Both the position numbers and the translations under genes were made by a program. From contig NZ_JARVWW010000002.1 in NCBI RefSeq assembly GCF_029846715.1, positions 310,001 to 374,000 of the forward strand: a stretch of DNA of 64,000 nucleotides. Direction: 5' to 3'. The first letter of the stretch is position 1. Every line of letters begins with the position of its first letter. The stretch comes from Bradyrhizobium nivariense (GTDB lineage Bacteria; Pseudomonadota; Alphaproteobacteria; Rhizobiales; Xanthobacteraceae). Below are positions 16,368-26,264 of the stretch, piece by piece. The notes under the pieces were generated by a model, which was not told where the DNA came from, made no database searches, and saw nothing but the letters and a program-made list of their open reading frames with translations.

Positions 16368-16727
16368 CGTCTTACTCCCTGTCTGACGTTTCGCTTGGAA
16401 ATGGATCGCAGCGCCATGATCGGTCATCCTTGCGCCAAGTCAAAGCCTCGAATTCGGCCTCGAGTTCAGCTTCGAATTTGCGTGCACCGCACAAGACGCA
16501 TGTCTCCATTCTGATCAACCGGTACCGGATGGGGTTCGACGACCCCGCCGCGTATGACACCGGTACGACGGCGCCTGAGGCCCGATCGCCGCGGCAAAGC
16601 ATTAAGCTTCCCGTGCGTTCGCAACCAACAACCGCCTTCCCGATTGACTATTCGTGCCATTATTATCGGTTCCAATGTGCGCGGCCGGGAGGCTTCTCGC
16701 GAAGCGCCAGAGTTGTGGGAGGATGAC
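16368..16727. other. 360-base divergent intergenic region upstream of glgC
   Basis: This separates the Gly/Tyr-rich gene from glgC. It contains short inverted repeats (for example ACCGGTAC near 16518 and ACACCGGTACGAC near 16558) and an AT-rich segment around 16640-16675 that could hold the glg promoter. I found no convincing gene and no clear -35/-10 pair. Confidence 0.4.
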
Positions 16728-17990
16728 ATGAGTGCCGCGAGACCCGAGCCGCTTGCCCGCCAGGCGCTGGCGTTCGTCCTGGCCGGCGGACGCGGCAGCC
16801 GGCTCCTGGAGCTGACCGACCGGCGCGCCAAGCCCGCAGTCTATTTCGGCGGAAAATCCCGCATCATCGATTTCGCGCTGTCGAACGCGGTGAACTCGGG
16901 CATCCGCCGCATCGCGGTTGCCACCCAGTACAAGGCGCACAGCCTGATCCGGCACCTTCAGATGGGCTGGAACTTCTTCCGTCCCGAGCGCAACGAGAGC
17001 TTCGACATCCTTCCGGCAAGCCAGCGCGTCTCCGAGAGCATGTGGTATGTCGGCACGGCCGATGCGGTCTACCAGAACATCGACATCATCGAATCCCACG
17101 CCTGCCGCTTCATCGTGGTTCTCGCCGGCGACCATATCTACAAAATGGATTACGAGGTGATGCTGCGCCAGCACGTCGACAGCGGCGCCGACGTCACCGT
17201 CGGCTGCCTCGAAATGCCGCGCGCGGAATCCTCGGGCTTCGGCATCATGCATATCGACGAGAACGGCTGGATCAAGTCGTTCCTGGAGAAACCGGCCGAT
17301 CCGCCGCCGATGCCGGGCAAGCCGGACGTCTCGCTCGCCAGCATGGGCATCTACGTGTTCGACGCGAAACTCCTGTTCGAGGAGCTCAAGCGCGACGCCG
17401 AGGACCCTAACTCCAACCACGATTTCGGCAAGGACATCATCCCCTACCTCGTCAAGAACGGTCGTGCCATGGCGCACCAGTACTCGACCTCCTGCGTCCG
17501 CTCCGGCAGCGACCCCCGCGCCTATTGGCGCGATGTCGGCACGGTCGACGCCTATTGGGCCGCCAATATCGACCTTACCGACGTGGTACCCGAACTCGAT
17601 TTGTTCGACAGCGCCTGGCCGATCTGGTCCTATTCGGAGATCACACCGCCGGCAAAATTCGTCCACGACGAGGAGAGCCGGCGCGGCCAGGCCGTGAGCT
17701 CGCTGGTCTCGGGCGGCTGCATCATTTCCGGCGCCTCGCTGCGGCGCTCACTGCTGTTCACCGGCGTGCGCGTCAACTCCTACGCCAATGTCGAGAACGC
17801 CGTGATCATGCCCTATGTCAATGTCGGCCGCGGCGCGCGCTTGAAGAACGTCGTGATCGACCGCGGTGTCGAGATTCCGGAAGGACTCGTCGTCGGCGAG
17901 GATCACGAGTTGGACGCAAAGCGCTTCCGCACCACCGAGCAGGGCATTTCGCTCATCACCCAGCCGATGCTCGACAGGCTCAATACATGA
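16728..17990 (+). CDS. glgC: glucose-1-phosphate adenylyltransferase
   Basis: 420 residues from the ATG at 16728, with GGGAGG 7 bases upstream. It makes ADP-glucose from glucose-1-phosphate and ATP, the committed step of glycogen synthesis. Seen are the nucleotide-binding [21 protein letters not shown] motif (split here as [10 protein letters not shown] and KPAVYFGG), the catalytic region [13 protein letters not shown], the glucose-phosphate site FLEKPADPP, and the C-terminal left-handed beta-helix ([20 protein letters not shown]). The stop overlaps the glgA start by 4 bases. Confidence 0.96.
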   Translation: MSAARPEPLARQALAFVLAGGRGSRLLELTDRRAKPAVYFGGKSRIIDFALSNAVNSGIRRIAVATQYKAHSLIRHLQMGWNFFRPERNESFDILPASQRVSESMWYVGTADAVYQNIDIIESHACRFIVVLAGDHIYKMDYEVMLRQHVDSGADVTVGCLEMPRAESSGFGIMHIDENGWIKSFLEKPADPPPMPGKPDVSLASMGIYVFDAKLLFEELKRDAEDPNSNHDFGKDIIPYLVKNGRAMAHQYSTSCVRSGSDPRAYWRDVGTVDAYWAANIDLTDVVPELDLFDSAWPIWSYSEITPPAKFVHDEESRRGQAVSSLVSGGCIISGASLRRSLLFTGVRVNSYANVENAVIMPYVNVGRGARLKNVVIDRGVEIPEGLVVGEDHELDAKRFRTTEQGISLITQPMLDRLNT

Positions 17991-19447
17991 CGCCTGTTCG
18001 CGTCCTCGCGGTCGCCTCCGAAGTCTATCCCGTCATCAAGACCGGCGGCCTCGCGGATGTCGCGGGCGCGCTGCCGATCGCGCTGAAGGCACATGGCGTC
18101 GAGATGCGCACGCTGATGCCGGGCTATCCCGACGTGATGCGGATACTCGGGGGAGCCGACGAAATCCGGCGCTGGCCGGATTATTTTGGCGGACCCGGAC
18201 GCCTGCTCGCCGGCTCGCATGACGGCCTCGATCTGTTCGTGCTCGACGTGCCGCATCTCTACGCACGGCCTGGCAACCCCTACGTGACGGCCGAAGGCAT
18301 CGACTGGCCGGACAATGGCGTGCGCTTCGCGGCGCTGTCGCGCATCGCCGCCGATATCGGCCACGGCCTCGTTCCGGCCTTCGTTCCCGACGTGGTGCAC
18401 GCCCATGACTGGCAGGCGGGGCTCGCGCCGGCCTATCTGCACTATGACAACCGACATCGGCCGGCCACCGTGATGACCATCCACAACATGGCCTATCAGG
18501 GCAAGTTCGCTCCTGAGCTGATCGGTTCGATTGGCCTGCCCTGGCACGCCTACGGCGTCAACGACCTCGAATATTTCGGCGGCATCAGTTTCTTGAAGGC
18601 GGGCCTGCAATTCGCTGATCGCGTCACCACGGTCTCGCCGACCTATGCGCAGGAGATCCAGAGCGACGAGGGCGGCATGGGGTTCGGCGGCCTGCTTCGC
18701 GCCCGCGCGAACGTGCTGAGCGGCATCCTCAACGGCATCGATATATCCGTCTGGAATCCTCAGACCGATCCGCACATCGCCTACCGCTTCGGCGCGGAGG
18801 ACCTTACGTTTCGGGCCGCGAACAAGGCGGTGCTTCAGCAACAGTTCAATCTCGATTCAACGGACGAGGCGCCATTGCTCGGCGTCATCAGCCGCCTGTC
18901 CTGGCAGAAGGGGCTCGATCTCCTGCTCGAGGCCATTCCCACAATTTTGCGCGAAGGCATGCAGCTCGCGCTGCTCGGCAGCGGCGACCGCGATCTCCAG
19001 GAGCGCTATCAGGCCGCCGCACGCGCGAACCCGGGCCGGATCGGGGTCGTGATCGGCTATGACGAGATCATGGCGCATCTGATCCAGGCCGGCTCGGACG
19101 GGCTCATCGTGCCGTCACGGTTCGAGCCGTGCGGCCTGACCCAGCTCTGCGCGCTGCGCTACGGCGCCGTGCCCATCGTCTCGCGCGTCGGCGGCCTCGA
19201 GGATACCATCGTCGATATCGGCGAGGCCGACGTGTCCGGCCGCGATGCCACCGGATTCAAGTTCGGCCCCGTCACCGCGGAAGCTCTCGCCGGCACGCTG
19301 CGCAAGGCCAACACCGCCTTTCATGACAAGCTGACCTGGCGGCGGCTGCAACTGAGCGGCCTTGCGACCGACGTGTCCTGGCGTAACCGCGCGGGCGACT
19401 ATGCCGCGCTCTATCGCGATCTCTTGACGTCGCGCCGCACGGCATGA
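17987..19447 (+). CDS. glgA: glycogen synthase (ADP-glucose)
   Basis: 486 residues, GT5 glucosyltransferase that adds glucose from ADP-glucose to the growing alpha-1,4-glucan. Motifs are the N-terminal [13 protein letters not shown] (ADP-glucose Lys loop), [40 protein letters not shown] and the C-terminal [20 protein letters not shown] with the catalytic E-x7-E. The ATG overlaps the glgC stop as ATGA, so the two are translationally coupled in the usual glgCA order. No glgB, glgX or glgP is visible in the window. Confidence 0.96.
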   Translation: MTPVRVLAVASEVYPVIKTGGLADVAGALPIALKAHGVEMRTLMPGYPDVMRILGGADEIRRWPDYFGGPGRLLAGSHDGLDLFVLDVPHLYARPGNPYVTAEGIDWPDNGVRFAALSRIAADIGHGLVPAFVPDVVHAHDWQAGLAPAYLHYDNRHRPATVMTIHNMAYQGKFAPELIGSIGLPWHAYGVNDLEYFGGISFLKAGLQFADRVTTVSPTYAQEIQSDEGGMGFGGLLRARANVLSGILNGIDISVWNPQTDPHIAYRFGAEDLTFRAANKAVLQQQFNLDSTDEAPLLGVISRLSWQKGLDLLLEAIPTILREGMQLALLGSGDRDLQERYQAAARANPGRIGVVIGYDEIMAHLIQAGSDGLIVPSRFEPCGLTQLCALRYGAVPIVSRVGGLEDTIVDIGEADVSGRDATGFKFGPVTAEALAGTLRKANTAFHDKLTWRRLQLSGLATDVSWRNRAGDYAALYRDLLTSRRTA

Positions 19448-19476
19448 CACCGACGAATCCATGCTATAGAGCCGGC

Positions 19477-19737
19477 ATGGACCCGTTCTTGATCAAGCTG
19501 CTCGGCTTTGCCGCTGCCACCTGCACCACCGTCGCCTACGCGCCACAGTTCATCAAGGTGTGGAAGACCCGCTCGGCCCGCGATATCTCGCTCGGCATGT
19601 TCCTGGTCATGGTGCTGGGCCTGGCGCTCTGGCTCGTCTACGGCCTGCTCTCCGGCGACGCCCCGCTGGTCGCCGCCAACGCCGTCACCATGGTGCTCGC
19701 CGGCGGCATCTTGTTCATGAAGCTGAAGTACGGGTGA
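19477..19737 (+). CDS. SemiSWEET family sugar transporter
   Basis: 86 residues from the ATG at 19477. An ATG at 19444 overlapping the glgA stop would add 11 residues. It is one PQ-loop triple-helix bundle: helix 1 with YAPQFIKVWKT (the PQ motif), helix 2 ISLGMFLVMVLGLALWLVYG, helix 3 PLVAANAVTMVLAGGILFM. SemiSWEETs work as dimers that equilibrate sugars across the inner membrane. The B. japonicum member (BjSemiSWEET1) is known to move sucrose. Placement 29 bases after glgA suggests co-expression with glycogen storage. Confidence 0.88.
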   Translation: MDPFLIKLLGFAAATCTTVAYAPQFIKVWKTRSARDISLGMFLVMVLGLALWLVYGLLSGDAPLVAANAVTMVLAGGILFMKLKYG

Positions 19738-19773
19738 GATTCCACATCTTGCTTTGAGAACGGTTCCTGCGGC

Positions 19774-19820
19774 CATCCTTCGAGACGCCCGCTTAGGCGG
19801 GCTCCTCAGGACGAGGATGG
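19774..19820. repeat. dispersed palindrome, CATCCTTCGAGACGCCCGC family, copy 1
   Basis: It reads CATCCTTCGAGACGCCCGCT, then AGGCGGGCTCCTCAGGACGAGGATG, forming a hairpin (GCCCGC/GCGGGC core, with outer CATCCT/AGGATG arms). Nearly the same sequence occurs at 35697-35740, and in reverse orientation at 19862-19906. It lies downstream of the SemiSWEET gene and could end transcription. Confidence 0.7.
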
Positions 19821-19861
19821 AATGCGTGGCAGCAGTTTCAACGGGCACGGATGCCGATTAG

Positions 19862-19906
19862 CCTCATCCTGAGGAGACCGCGGAGCGGTCGTCTCGAAGG
19901 ACGAGG
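19862..19906. repeat. dispersed palindrome, same family, inverted copy 2
   Basis: CCTCATCCTGAGGAGACCGC followed by GGAGCGGTCGTCTCGAAGGACGAGG. This is the family of 19774-19820 in the opposite orientation, 42 bases further on, so the two copies can also pair with each other. The whole gap 19738-19972 consists of these two copies and short spacers. Confidence 0.7.
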
Positions 19907-19972
19907 CGGGCGCTAAGGCCTTGCCAAAAAGCCATATGCGATCGCCGTGCCGAACGCGAGAGAGGGAGAAGA

Positions 19973-20770
19973 TCACCCGCCAAACACATAGGACGCCATC
20001 GCGACATTCGCGACCTCGTCGACGAAGACGCGCTTGCCGACGTCGCTGCCGGCGGCACCGGCGGCCACCATCAGCGGCAGCAGATGATCTTCGCGCGGAT
20101 GGGCCAGGCGCGCACTCGGTGCGTTCTCCCAGTCAACCAGCATCGCGTTGCGGCGCGCCGCATCCTTGTGGCTGATCGCCTCATTCAGATAGGCCTCGAA
20201 ATCATACGAGACCGGCTTCGACTCCGCCCGGCCGAACCCGCGCATGTTGTGATAGGTCAGCCCGCTGCCGACGATCAGAATGCCTTCATCGCGCAGCGAA
20301 GTGATCGCCTGCCCGACCTTGATGTGTTCGGCCGCATCATAGCTCGATCTCAGCGACAGCAGCACGATCGGCATGTCGGCGTTCGGATACATCAGGCCAA
20401 GCGGCACGAAGGTGCCGTGATCGAAACCCTGGTTGGGATCCTCCCGGCAATCGAGGCCGGCCCGCGTGAGCAGCGCCTTCACTTCCCCGGCGAGCTCGGG
20501 CTGGCCCGGCGCCGGATATTTAAGGTGATAGGTGTGTTCGGGGAAGCCGTAATAGTCGTACACCATCGGCGGATGCGCTGAGGTGGACACGGTGAAGGCG
20601 TCGGCCTCCCAATGTCCGGTGATGACGAGCACCGCCTTCGGGCTTGCCGGCAATAGCTGCGGCAGCCCGCCGAACGCCTCGGCGGTCTTCGCATATTGCA
20701 CCCGCCGGTCCTCCATGAACGGCCAGGGACCGCCGCCATGCGACAGGAAGAAGGTCGGAAATCGCACCAT
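19973..20770 (-). CDS. DODA/LigB-type extradiol ring-cleavage dioxygenase family protein
   Basis: 265 residues, close to the 260-270 of the bacterial YgiD/DODA group. Metal-binding His candidates are in FLSHGGGPWPF (about residue 11), ITGHWEADAF (about residue 52) and FDHGTFVPLGLMYP (about residue 116), with a further conserved SGLTYHNMRGF. The family contains class III extradiol dioxygenases, including DOPA 4,5-dioxygenase. The physiological substrate in this organism is unknown. It is transcribed alone. Confidence 0.87.
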   Translation of the reverse strand: MVRFPTFFLSHGGGPWPFMEDRRVQYAKTAEAFGGLPQLLPASPKAVLVITGHWEADAFTVSTSAHPPMVYDYYGFPEHTYHLKYPAPGQPELAGEVKALLTRAGLDCREDPNQGFDHGTFVPLGLMYPNADMPIVLLSLRSSYDAAEHIKVGQAITSLRDEGILIVGSGLTYHNMRGFGRAESKPVSYDFEAYLNEAISHKDAARRNAMLVDWENAPSARLAHPREDHLLPLMVAAGAAGSDVGKRVFVDEVANVAMASYVFGG

Positions 20771-20928
20771 GGGCGAAAGCTCGTTTCGTTGGCAACATGC
20801 GCGTGCGAGCTGCCCGCGCGATCGGTCGCGAGCATAGGCAAACCCGTATGGTTAGCAAGACGTTAACGATTTGCCGCCCAAAGTCACGGGCGTGGCCGAA
20901 GGTGTCGGCCAGAAGCCGGGGACGTAAG

Positions 20929-21108
20929 ATGAAGAAGTTTGCGCTGGGGGACGTCGTCAACAGTGACAAGGGCCGCCGCGGCGTCGTTCGCGCCGCCTAC
21001 AGATCGAAGGAAGGCCAGCAGTTCTACGCCATCGAGAAGGATGGCGCGATGGATTATCTGGAGGAAGACCGGCTGAGCCCGGCACCGCGCGTCGAGCTCG
21101 CGGCTTAA
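20929..21108 (+). CDS. small conserved hypothetical protein
   Basis: 59 residues, MKKFALGDVVNSDKGRRGVV at the start, with GGGGA upstream of the ATG at 20929. The pattern FxxGDxVxxxxGRRGVVRAAYRSKEGQQFYAIE looks like a small SH3-like or KOW-type beta barrel, as in short regulatory or RNA/DNA-associated proteins. That is a guess from the pattern only. It lies between divergent and convergent neighbours, so it forms its own transcript. Confidence 0.65.
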   Translation: MKKFALGDVVNSDKGRRGVVRAAYRSKEGQQFYAIEKDGAMDYLEEDRLSPAPRVELAA

Positions 21109-21129
21109 GTCCAACTCATCCTGCCCTAG

Positions 21130-22590
21130 CTAGCGCGCCAGCCGGTCGAGACGCTCCGACCAGGGGTCGTCTCCGCTCGCGATGCGATCGTTCGTGATCA
21201 GCAGCAGGCGATCGCTGCCTGCGGCCGCATCCCAATGCGGCAGGTCCGCACCGTTGGGATCGCCGCTCTTGGCGAAGTTGATCCAGTAGGCCCGCATGCG
21301 GTTTGCGACCTCGCGATCACGTCGGGAGAAGATGCCCGCACCGGGCACGCCTTCCACACCGAAGATGAACTGCAATTCCCGCCCGTGACCGCCCTCGGGA
21401 TTCGCGCGCCGTGCCTCCGGCACATAGGCGAAGCGATAGCGGAAGGTCGGCGCGCCGCTTGCGGCATGCAGGCGCGCCAGCAGTCTCACCGGCTCCGAGA
21501 AGACCTTGTCGGTGTAGAACCTTGCCGCGCGGTCCGAAGCTCTGGCGAGGTCGGGATAGAGCTCGCGCAGCTCATCGCCCGTGGTGCCTGACGATGCCAG
21601 CTCCTCCCTGATATCGAGCTCGCTGTCGAAACCTGTCTCGTCGTCGTTCGAGCCGATGATCAGGGGAATGCGGCTCTCACGTCCGGCGGCGAAGCCTGCG
21701 GCGACCTCCTCGCTCACCAGACTTCCATCGATCATCGGCGCGAAGCTGCGCCGTGATTTTTCCAGCAGATGTTTTTCGGCGGCAAGCAGATCTCGCGGCC
21801 CGGCGGCGCGCAAATCAGCCTGTCGCCCAAGCGCCGCCACGAATTGCCGGCCCACAATCTCGGCTTCTTGCGCCGAGCGCAGGCGCGCGCGGCCAGGGAC
21901 CGATTGCAGAATGGCTTTCTGAAAGAGCGCGCGCGATTGCGCAGACAGCATCAGGAGCGCGATCGAGGTCGCGCCTGCGCCGCTGCCAAACAAGGTGACG
22001 TTGTTCGGATCGCCGCCGAAGGCCGCGATGTTGTCGTGCACCCAATGCAAGGCGGCGATCTGGTCCATCAGGCCGTAATTGCCGGAGCCGCCTTCCGACA
22101 GCGCGGGATCAGTGAGCCAGCCGAGCGCGCCGAGGCGAAAATTCACGGTCACCACGATGAGGTCGGCCTGCGTCAGCCTGGCGCCGTCGAACAGCGGATC
22201 GTTCGCGGTGCCACGGACGAAAGCGCCGTCGTGGACGAACACGATCACCGGCAGCGGGCCGTCGACCCCGAAGGGACGGAACACGTTCAGCGTGAGGCAA
22301 TCCTCGTTCGCGCCCGGCAGCGATGGCTGAAGGCACGGCGCGCCGTACTCGTAGGCAGTGCGCATCTCCGAACTCTCGGGCGTAGCCTGCGGCGGGCGCC
22401 AGCGCAGCGCGCCGATCGGCGTCGCCGCATAGGCCAGCCCCTTGAACGACGCCACCTCGCCTTCGACGGCGCCAAGCATCTGTCCTTCGCGCGTCAACGC
22501 GAACGGAAACTGGCCGACCGGCTGGGCCACGGCCGAACCGCCGCAACACAGGACGACAGACGTCGCAAAAAGCGCGAACAGGGACCGCAT
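21130..22590 (-). CDS. type B carboxylesterase-fold protein lacking the catalytic serine
   Basis: 486 residues with a signal peptide (MRSLFALFATSVVLCCGGSAVAQ) and a full carboxylesterase/lipase type B fold: EDCLTLNVF, NYGLMDQIAALHWVHDNI, FGGDPNNVTLFG. The acid (E318 in SNDDETGF) and the His (H402 in GGHGRELQFIF) are in place. However, the nucleophile elbow, normally G-E-S-A-G, is G202-S-G-A-G206, so glycine sits where the serine should be, and the oxyanion HGG reads H120-D-G. It is probably inactive as an ordinary esterase or uses S203. A non-catalytic binding role, as in neuroligin-like pseudo-esterases, is possible. Confidence 0.88.
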   Translation of the reverse strand: MRSLFALFATSVVLCCGGSAVAQPVGQFPFALTREGQMLGAVEGEVASFKGLAYAATPIGALRWRPPQATPESSEMRTAYEYGAPCLQPSLPGANEDCLTLNVFRPFGVDGPLPVIVFVHDGAFVRGTANDPLFDGARLTQADLIVVTVNFRLGALGWLTDPALSEGGSGNYGLMDQIAALHWVHDNIAAFGGDPNNVTLFGSGAGATSIALLMLSAQSRALFQKAILQSVPGRARLRSAQEAEIVGRQFVAALGRQADLRAAGPRDLLAAEKHLLEKSRRSFAPMIDGSLVSEEVAAGFAAGRESRIPLIIGSNDDETGFDSELDIREELASSGTTGDELRELYPDLARASDRAARFYTDKVFSEPVRLLARLHAASGAPTFRYRFAYVPEARRANPEGGHGRELQFIFGVEGVPGAGIFSRRDREVANRMRAYWINFAKSGDPNGADLPHWDAAAGSDRLLLITNDRIASGDDPWSERLDRLAR

Positions 22591-22670
22591 CTTCGGAGCA
22601 TCTCGATGCGCGGAAGGGTGCAGGCAGGTTATGTCCGTGGCCCACTGCGAGGCAAGCGTCGCGGCCGCGC

Positions 22671-22880
22671 CTAGCTCCCCTTGGCGATAAGCTCCGCCAG
22701 TGCGTGCCGTGCGATGATGCCGAGCTCACCGAGCGTGGAGTGGCCGGATTGCGCCGCCTCGATCAGGCGCTTGGCGATGAACCTGCGGCTGTCGTGATCG
22801 CCGCCATGCGGCAGTTGGCGGCACGTCTCCTCCAGGACGACGTCCATGTTCGCTTTGGTTCGCTCGCTCAACTCTGTCAT
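22671..22880 (-). CDS. small conserved hypothetical protein
   Basis: 69 residues from the ATG at 22880 (MTELSERTKANMDVVLEETC); an in-frame ATG at 22919 is possible. It is predicted to be mainly helical and soluble, with HGGDHDSRRFIAKRLIEAAQ in the middle and LGIIARHALAELI near the end. It is of a kind of small protein I associate with Bradyrhizobium, but no function is known. It precedes the esterase-fold gene on the opposite side of a short gap and is divergent from the monooxygenase gene at 23108. Confidence 0.65.
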   Translation of the reverse strand: MTELSERTKANMDVVLEETCRQLPHGGDHDSRRFIAKRLIEAAQSGHSTLGELGIIARHALAELIAKGS

Positions 22881-23107
22881 GACGCCCGGTCGGTACGCGT
22901 GGCTTGTAGCCGCAAGCATACACAGACGGATCGGGCATGATTAGCCCGGGCAATCACGGCCATTGTGCATCGCGATGCGTGCATTGAAGCAACGTTCGCG
23001 CCGCCACGATCACGCCGCAAACGACCACCGAAGATTGCACTTGCTCTGATGACAAGCCGAGCCTGCAGCGCTACCCTGCCGGCAAAACAAAACACGGGAG
23101 GAATGCC

Positions 23108-25798
23108 ATGCCGGACGCAATGGTTGCCGCACGTGAATCCAATGCGGCGAATGGAACAGCCCAACAGGTCGACGTCGCCGTGGTCGGCGCCGGATTTGCC
23201 GGTCTCTATCTCCTCCATCGCCTGCGCAAGGCCGGCTTCACGGCCGTCGCTCTCGACGAGGCCGGCGACGTCGGCGGCACCTGGTACTGGAACCGATATC
23301 CCGGCGCGCGCTGCGATATCCAGACCATCGATTACAGCTACACCTTCGATCCGGACCTCGATACGGCCTGGACCTGGTCGGAGAAATACGCGACCCAGCC
23401 CGAGATCCTGCGCTATCTCGGCTTCGTCGCCGACCGCTACGATCTCAGGCGCGACATCCGCTTCAAGACCAAGGTCACGGAAGCGAAATGGGACGAGGCG
23501 ACCGAATGCTGGCAGCTCACCGCCGACAATGGCGCACCGGTCTCCTGCCGCCATTACATCATGGCCACCGGCTGCCTCTCGGCGCCAAAACCGCCGGAAA
23601 TCGACGGCGTCAAGGATTTTGCCGGCGAGGTCTATTTCACCGGACGCTGGCCGCATGACGGCGTCGATCTCGCCGGCAAGCGCGTCGCGGTGATCGGTAC
23701 GGGATCGTCGGCCATTCAATCGATCCCGCTGATCGCCGAGCAGGCCGCGCACCTGACCGTGTTCCAGCGCACGCCGAATTTCGCGCTGCCTGCGCACAAC
23801 GGTCCCGCACCGTCCGATCGCGCGAGTCTCCTGCAAGGCGACCGCGCGGCCTATCGCGAGCAGGCGCGCCAGTCGATGGCCGGCGTGCCCTATCCGCAGC
23901 AGACCGCAGTGAGCTGGCAGCTCAGCGACGCCGAGCGGCGTGCGCGCTTCGAGGAAGCTTGGGGCAAGGGCGACCTCGTCTACATCCTCACACAGCTCTG
24001 GGCCGACCAGGCCGTCGATGTCGACGGCAACAAGCTGATCTGCGACCTCATCCGCGAAAAGATTTCTGCGGCCGTGAAGGATCCGGAGACGGCGGCAGCG
24101 CTGATGCCGCACGATCATCCTTTCGGCGCCAAGCGCCCCTGCCTCGATACCAACTACTATGCGACCTACAACCGGCCGAACGTCACGTTGGTCAATCTGC
24201 GCCAGGAGCCGATCAAGGCGATCGCCGCAAGCGGCATCACGACGGCCAAGCGCAGCGTCGACGTCGATGTCATCGTGTTCGCGACCGGCTTCGACGCCAT
24301 GACCGGCGCGATCCGCGCCGTGCATCCGATCACCGGACGTGGCGGCAAGTCGCTCACCGATGTCTGGGCACACGGGCCGCAGACCTATCTCGGGCTCACC
24401 GTCGCAGGCTTCCCGAACTTCTTCATGATCACCGGCCCCGGCAGCCCGTCCGTGCTGTCGAACATGGCGGTGTCGATCGAGCAGCATGTCGACTGGGTCG
24501 TAGACCGGCTCAAAGCATTGCGCGACGCCGGCTTCACCACGATCGAGCCGACCGAGACGGCGCAGGCCGCCTGGGGCCGGCACATGGCCGACTGCTCGAT
24601 GGTGACGCTGCACCGGCTCGCCAACACCTGGTACACGGGCGCCAACGTGCCCGGCAAGGTGCAGGGCCTGATGCCCTATACCGGCGGCGTCGGCCCCTAT
24701 CGCAGCATCTGCGACGAGGTTGTCAGCCGCGGCATGCTCGGCTTCAAGCTCACCGGCCCCAATGTCGCCGCGCAATGCAATGACGGCGAGGTGGTGCGCC
24801 TGCAGCCGGATGTGCGGCTGGTGCTGAACCTGCTGGCTACGCTCAACCTGCCGCCGATCGAGTCGATGGGCGCAATCGGGGCACGCGCCTTCGTCAACGA
24901 GTTCAACAAGGGCCGCCCGGCGGGGCGGCCGATCGGCGACGTCATCGACGGCAACCTGCCCGGCGCCGACGGCCCGCTGCCTTACCGCGTGTACCGCCCG
25001 GCAACGCCGGGGCCGCATCCGGTCGTGGTCTATTTCCACGGCGGCGGCTGGGTGCTCGGCGACGAGCAGTCGGACGATCCGTTCTGCCGCGACATGGTGC
25101 GGCGGACCGGCATGATGCTCGTCAGCGTCGGCTATCGTCATGCGCCCGAGCATCGTTTCCCGGCCGCAGCCGAAGACGGCTATACAGCGACGCGCTGGAT
25201 CGCCGAGCACGCCGCCGAGCTCGGCGGCAAGCCGGGCCCGGTGCTGGTCGCAGGCTGGAGCGCCGGCGGCAACATCGCCGCCGTCACCTGTCAGCTTGCA
25301 CGCGATCGCGGCGGCCCGGAGATCGCCGGCCAGCTCCTGATCTGCCCGGTCACCGACTGCACCTTCGACCGCCCCTCCTACAACGACAATGCGACCGGCT
25401 ATTTCCTGACCCGCTCGCTGATGTACTGGTTCTGGGACCTCTATTGCTCGCCGGCCGACCGCACCGATCCGCGCATCTCGCCGCTCCGCGGCAAGGTCTC
25501 AGGGTTGCCGCCGGCCTTCGTCGTCACCTGCGAATTCGATCCCCTGCGCGACGAAGGCATCGCCTATGCCGAGGCGATGGCGGCCGCCGGGGTCCCGGTC
25601 GAGCAGCTGACAGCGCGCGGTCATTTCCACTCGTCCTTCGCCATGGTGGACGTGGTGATCACCGGGGTCTCCGGCCGGGTGCAGATGGCCGAGGCCTTGC
25701 GGCGCTTCGCCGGGCTTCCACCCGAGGTTGGTCGCGGCGATGAGACCAGCGACCGTCACACCAGCCCGGGGCACAGGATCGCGGCGGCAGCGAGCTGA
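23108..25798 (+). CDS. Baeyer-Villiger-type flavin monooxygenase fused to an alpha/beta-hydrolase (esterase)
   Basis: 896 residues in one uninterrupted frame. Residues about 15-545 are a class B flavin monooxygenase: FAD site [10 protein letters not shown], first Baeyer-Villiger motif [20 protein letters not shown] site [12 protein letters not shown]. The second fingerprint at 171-182 reads [12 protein letters not shown], with Phe177 where the conserved His is expected. Residues about 590-880 are an HSL-type esterase: oxyanion HGGGW 644-648, nucleophile S718 in GWSAGGN, D811 in EFDPLRDEG, and H839 or H841. The first domain would turn a ketone into an ester and the second could hydrolyse it in the same chain. 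It has no operon partner. Confidence 0.9.
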   Translation: MPDAMVAARESNAANGTAQQVDVAVVGAGFAGLYLLHRLRKAGFTAVALDEAGDVGGTWYWNRYPGARCDIQTIDYSYTFDPDLDTAWTWSEKYATQPEILRYLGFVADRYDLRRDIRFKTKVTEAKWDEATECWQLTADNGAPVSCRHYIMATGCLSAPKPPEIDGVKDFAGEVYFTGRWPHDGVDLAGKRVAVIGTGSSAIQSIPLIAEQAAHLTVFQRTPNFALPAHNGPAPSDRASLLQGDRAAYREQARQSMAGVPYPQQTAVSWQLSDAERRARFEEAWGKGDLVYILTQLWADQAVDVDGNKLICDLIREKISAAVKDPETAAALMPHDHPFGAKRPCLDTNYYATYNRPNVTLVNLRQEPIKAIAASGITTAKRSVDVDVIVFATGFDAMTGAIRAVHPITGRGGKSLTDVWAHGPQTYLGLTVAGFPNFFMITGPGSPSVLSNMAVSIEQHVDWVVDRLKALRDAGFTTIEPTETAQAAWGRHMADCSMVTLHRLANTWYTGANVPGKVQGLMPYTGGVGPYRSICDEVVSRGMLGFKLTGPNVAAQCNDGEVVRLQPDVRLVLNLLATLNLPPIESMGAIGARAFVNEFNKGRPAGRPIGDVIDGNLPGADGPLPYRVYRPATPGPHPVVVYFHGGGWVLGDEQSDDPFCRDMVRRTGMMLVSVGYRHAPEHRFPAAAEDGYTATRWIAEHAAELGGKPGPVLVAGWSAGGNIAAVTCQLARDRGGPEIAGQLLICPVTDCTFDRPSYNDNATGYFLTRSLMYWFWDLYCSPADRTDPRISPLRGKVSGLPPAFVVTCEFDPLRDEGIAYAEAMAAAGVPVEQLTARGHFHSSFAMVDVVITGVSGRVQMAEALRRFAGLPPEVGRGDETSDRHTSPGHRIAAAAS

Positions 25799-25912
25799 CG
25801 ACGAATAATTGGCCGGGAACTATTTCCCGTTCATCGCGTTAGATGCAGCGATGGGTGTAGGCCCCGGCACGCACGCTCGTGTGCTGGGGTTGTTTTTGCG
25901 TGAGGCGGGACG

Positions 25913-26185
25913 ATGGGGGACGTGGCTAGGGATTCAAAGGTCGATTTTGGCATGCTTGCGGCGCTGCATAAATGGCCGTCGCTTGCGAACCAGCGGCGAC
26001 CCGACAGAGATTCCTATCAGGTCAGCGAGGGTACGCTCGACGCCTGCATCTCGGCGTTCATGGAGAAGCCGGCGGCGACCAGGCATCTCTATGAGATCCG
26101 CACGACGGCGCAGCCGCCGCTGGTCACGGACATCCTCTCGCCCGAGCACGTCATAGAGCTATCGCGCTTGAGAGAATTTCTCTGA
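25913..26185 (+). CDS. conserved hypothetical protein
   Basis: 90 residues. GAGGCGGGA precedes the ATG at 25913. It contains MLAALHKWPSLANQRRPDRD, then SEGTLDACISAFMEKPAATRHLYEI and a C-terminal LSPEHVIELSRLREFL. It is a soluble protein with no signal peptide and no recognisable domain. The protein-like composition and codon use support it as a real gene. The next gene at 26265 is of the same small hypothetical type and may be co-transcribed. Confidence 0.65.
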   Translation: MGDVARDSKVDFGMLAALHKWPSLANQRRPDRDSYQVSEGTLDACISAFMEKPAATRHLYEIRTTAQPPLVTDILSPEHVIELSRLREFL

Positions 26186-26264
26186 TCCTCACAGAAGCAT
26201 CAAGTCGGCGCAGGAACCTTCTTCCGGCTTTTTCCGTTAACGGTGATCGGAAGCGAAGGCGTGA

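Noticed and set aside
22877-25210. 777-codon open frame on the minus strand across the monooxygenase-esterase gene
   Set aside because: It is antisense to a well-supported gene in high-GC DNA, where frames of this length arise by chance. The sequence is rich in Arg, Ala, His and Asp and has no domain.
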